From assembly GCF_914767665.1 (NCBI RefSeq), contig NC_059508.1, positions 682,001 through 746,000 of the forward strand: DNA of 64,000 nucleotides. The letters are read 5' to 3'. The stretch is from Harmonia axyridis. Lineage: Eukaryota > Arthropoda > Insecta > Coleoptera > Coccinellidae. The notes beneath the pieces were generated by a model. It saw nothing but the letters and a program-made list of their open reading frames with translations. It searched no databases and was not told where the DNA came from. Below, one piece after another: positions 62,055-64,000 of the stretch; within the stretch, counting starts at the first letter, position 1, and each line of letters starts with the position of its first letter. The translations under genes were made by a program, and so were the position numbers.

Positions 62055-63006
62055 TATACAGGGTGTTTCAAATTAAGTCGGCACCATTCCTAACTCCGTT
62101 ATTATTGATGCTACGATGTCGGTTGAATGAGCAAACTAGTAGCATTTTTAGTGGTCTTCTCGATGCCGAAAACAAACAAAAAATTGACAGTCGCGTTGTC
62201 ATGATATTTCATAAAATGATATTTCTTTCAATGGAATTTCCTATATTTTTTTATGCATTTCGATTCGTAATAACATTCTCAACAACAAAGCTCATATCAC
62301 CTTTCTTCCTAAAGTGGAAAATGAGCGACTTATTTTGAAATATTTATTTCTTTCACTAGTACAAAAAATGTATTTGTTTTGGCGAATAAACCTCATGATT
62401 GTTCAAACAACCATTTTTTGTACTTATACGAATGACAATATTTTGTTACTAATAGCAAAATAAGACAGTAAAAAGAAAAAAGTGCGCTGGGATGTGAACT
62501 CGTGAAACCCGTGATCATCATGTAGCATCACTCAATTGACATCACTAAGCTATTTGATAAAAAACGATCATTTCCATCTTATAGCCATTTCGCTAGCCGC
62601 ATTCATTTTGTGAATCAATAGTGTCGATAGAAGGACCCAAATATGTATTCAACAAGAAGGCGGTGTTTTTGACGATTTACTCGATATTTTATAGCGTTTT
62701 ATCAAATCAGTTTGTTATAAATGTTTCCTATTAATACAACTGTCTTATTTTCACCTTTACGAAAAAAAAGGCAAATGAGCTTTGTTGTTGACAATGTTAT
62801 TACGAATCGAAATGCATAAAAAAATATAGGGTGTCCATCGAAAAAAATATCATTTCATGGAATATGATTATGACAACGCGACTGTCAATTTTTTGTTGTT
62901 TTCGGCATCGAGAAGACCACTAAAAATACTATTAGTTTGCCCATTTAACCGATATCGTAGCATCAATAATAACGGAGTTAGCCACTTAATTTGAAACACC
63001 CTGTAT
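62055..63006. mobile_element. 0.95-kb CAGGGTG-ended element with arms of about 250 bp
   Basis: The left arm 62055-62310 begins tatacagggtgtttcaaatt and the right arm about 62745-63006 is its inverted copy. Shared: aacggagtta, tgatgctacgat, ttttagtggtcttctcgatg and attgacagtcgcgttgtcat. The central 430 bp includes a tRNA-like stretch. An ORF over the left arm has no domain. Confidence 0.8.
62487..62560 (-). other. tRNA-like sequence in the centre of the inverted-repeat element
   Basis: The minus strand reads atagcttagtgatgtcaatt (A-box-like) and gagttcacatccc (B-box-like) about 35 nt apart. The acceptor stem does not pair. Degenerate tRNA or SINE head. Confidence 0.4.
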
Positions 63007-63780
63007 ATATCCTGCATATCTTTATGGTGTTTGAAAGATTAATAGATCATAATTTCGAGCTACAATAGATTCGTATTCCAGTTATTTTTTCATTGTATTT
63101 TTCATGTAGATTTTTATTCAATAAAACTTTATTATAATTAATTGGATACTTCCTAGTCTATACATTCCATGAAAACATAGAAGATTATACATACTTTCAA
63201 TACTTCATTTATCACTTTTTTAGAAGAAGTATATTATTAGAATGATGCTTGAAAGGTTCGAATTTATTGGTAGATGTCAATAAATATCGGTATCAAATTA
63301 TGCAGGTTCATTGAAATTTGTCCAATCCGGAAAAATCGGTCGATGAACGAATATTGAAATTTTGACAGTAATAACGATTATGTTTATCCGACGGTATTTC
63401 GACGAAATGTTCAGTGTTTTGAATATCTCTAACCACATACGTCGAATTTGATGGATAACTGTCGATAATTATATTTATTCGTCATGAATAATCTGACTCT
63501 GATTCATGGCCGCATTGATTTGGTCTTCATAAATGGGATATCCATAGTATTGCATTTCGAATTGTCAATCAAAACAACCCTAACTTTCGCATATGTGTAA
63601 CCAGATTCTCATATTTGCAATATGAAGTTCCACATTGGAATTTGTTGGAAACATCATTAATTTTGAACGAATATAGCGAGCGTTATGGAAAATGCTTCAC
63701 CTGCAAATACAGTAACAGTATCGTGTTTTACGAATTCGGTTCGACAATGATAATATCAGATTCGAATAGATATTTCATTT
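63007..63780. other. Spacer, no gene seen
   Basis: AT-rich, no coding character, no recognised element. Confidence 0.35.
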
Positions 63781-64000
63781 TTTTTAGCAGGATCAGTGGC
63801 GGATTTACCAAATTACTCGAAATAAATTTTTATTACCAATTCGATTGTTCGTACTTCTTACCTCATTTTATACTAGGTGTTCCTAAATTGGTGTTTCGAA
63901 GGAAACTGAGATATTCCTGGGATAATTTTAAAAATAAAAACTTCCATAAACATGAGCCCGCAAACGCTTTGTTTACGAGATACAGGGCGTTTCTTTTAGT
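63781..64000. mobile_element. Arm of the 33-kb foldback family, cut by window end
   Basis: caaattactcgaaataa, attaccaattcgattgttcg and taggtgttcctaaattgg repeat the left arm of the 33289-35256 element in the same order. The copy continues past base 64000. Confidence 0.75.

Noticed and set aside
62063..62338. 91-codon plus-strand ORF
   Set aside because: Coincides with the left arm of an inverted-repeat element and is not matched as coding in the right arm.

Overview
The window is eukaryotic nuclear DNA, most likely from an insect. Genes are split by short GT-AG introns (several of 56-86 nt), base composition is AT-rich, and there are decayed mariner, pogo and Jockey/CR1-like elements. Many inverted-repeat elements end in TATACAGGGTG. 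I lean to a beetle, but that order-level guess is weak and rests on overall impression. No bacterial, CRISPR, plasmid or phage features were seen.

Layout. (1) 1-3131, minus: 5' part of an ankyrin-repeat protein gene that runs off the left edge. (2) 4528-7203, minus: ABHD8-like alpha/beta hydrolase in four exons; its last intron holds a deleted mariner. (3) 7204-14933: no gene seen; hairpins, a small MITE and nested long inverted repeats. (4) 14934-19425, minus: casein kinase 2 alpha catalytic subunit; its last intron carries a pogo-like element. (5) 19426-22970: no gene apart from a 0.75 kb inverted-repeat element. (6) 22971-29853, minus: TRAPPC8 in ten exons. (7) 30264-31784, plus: BLOC1S5 (muted) and TMEM199 (Vma12-like), separated by only 7 nt. 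(8) 31785-64000: repeat-rich, with no confident host gene. It holds large hairpin elements, a second mariner, a 13-copy satellite array of 477-bp monomers (46.64-52.86 kb) containing a duplicated four-monomer block, several broken non-LTR retrotransposons and more CAGGGTG-ended inverted repeats.

How the genes relate. TRAPPC8 (vesicle tethering, autophagy), BLOC1S5 (lysosome-related organelle biogenesis) and TMEM199 (V-ATPase assembly) form a compact head-to-head plus tandem cluster sharing about 410 bp of upstream DNA. All three act in endomembrane trafficking or acidification. BLOC1S5 and TMEM199 look like one dicistronic transcription unit. All exon joins below were checked by hand for GT/AG and phase: the summed coding lengths of the complete genes (ABHD8 1482, CK2alpha 1065, TRAPPC8 4011, BLOC1S5 486, TMEM199 798 nt) are all multiples of three. 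Product names come from recognised family similarity, not from a database search.
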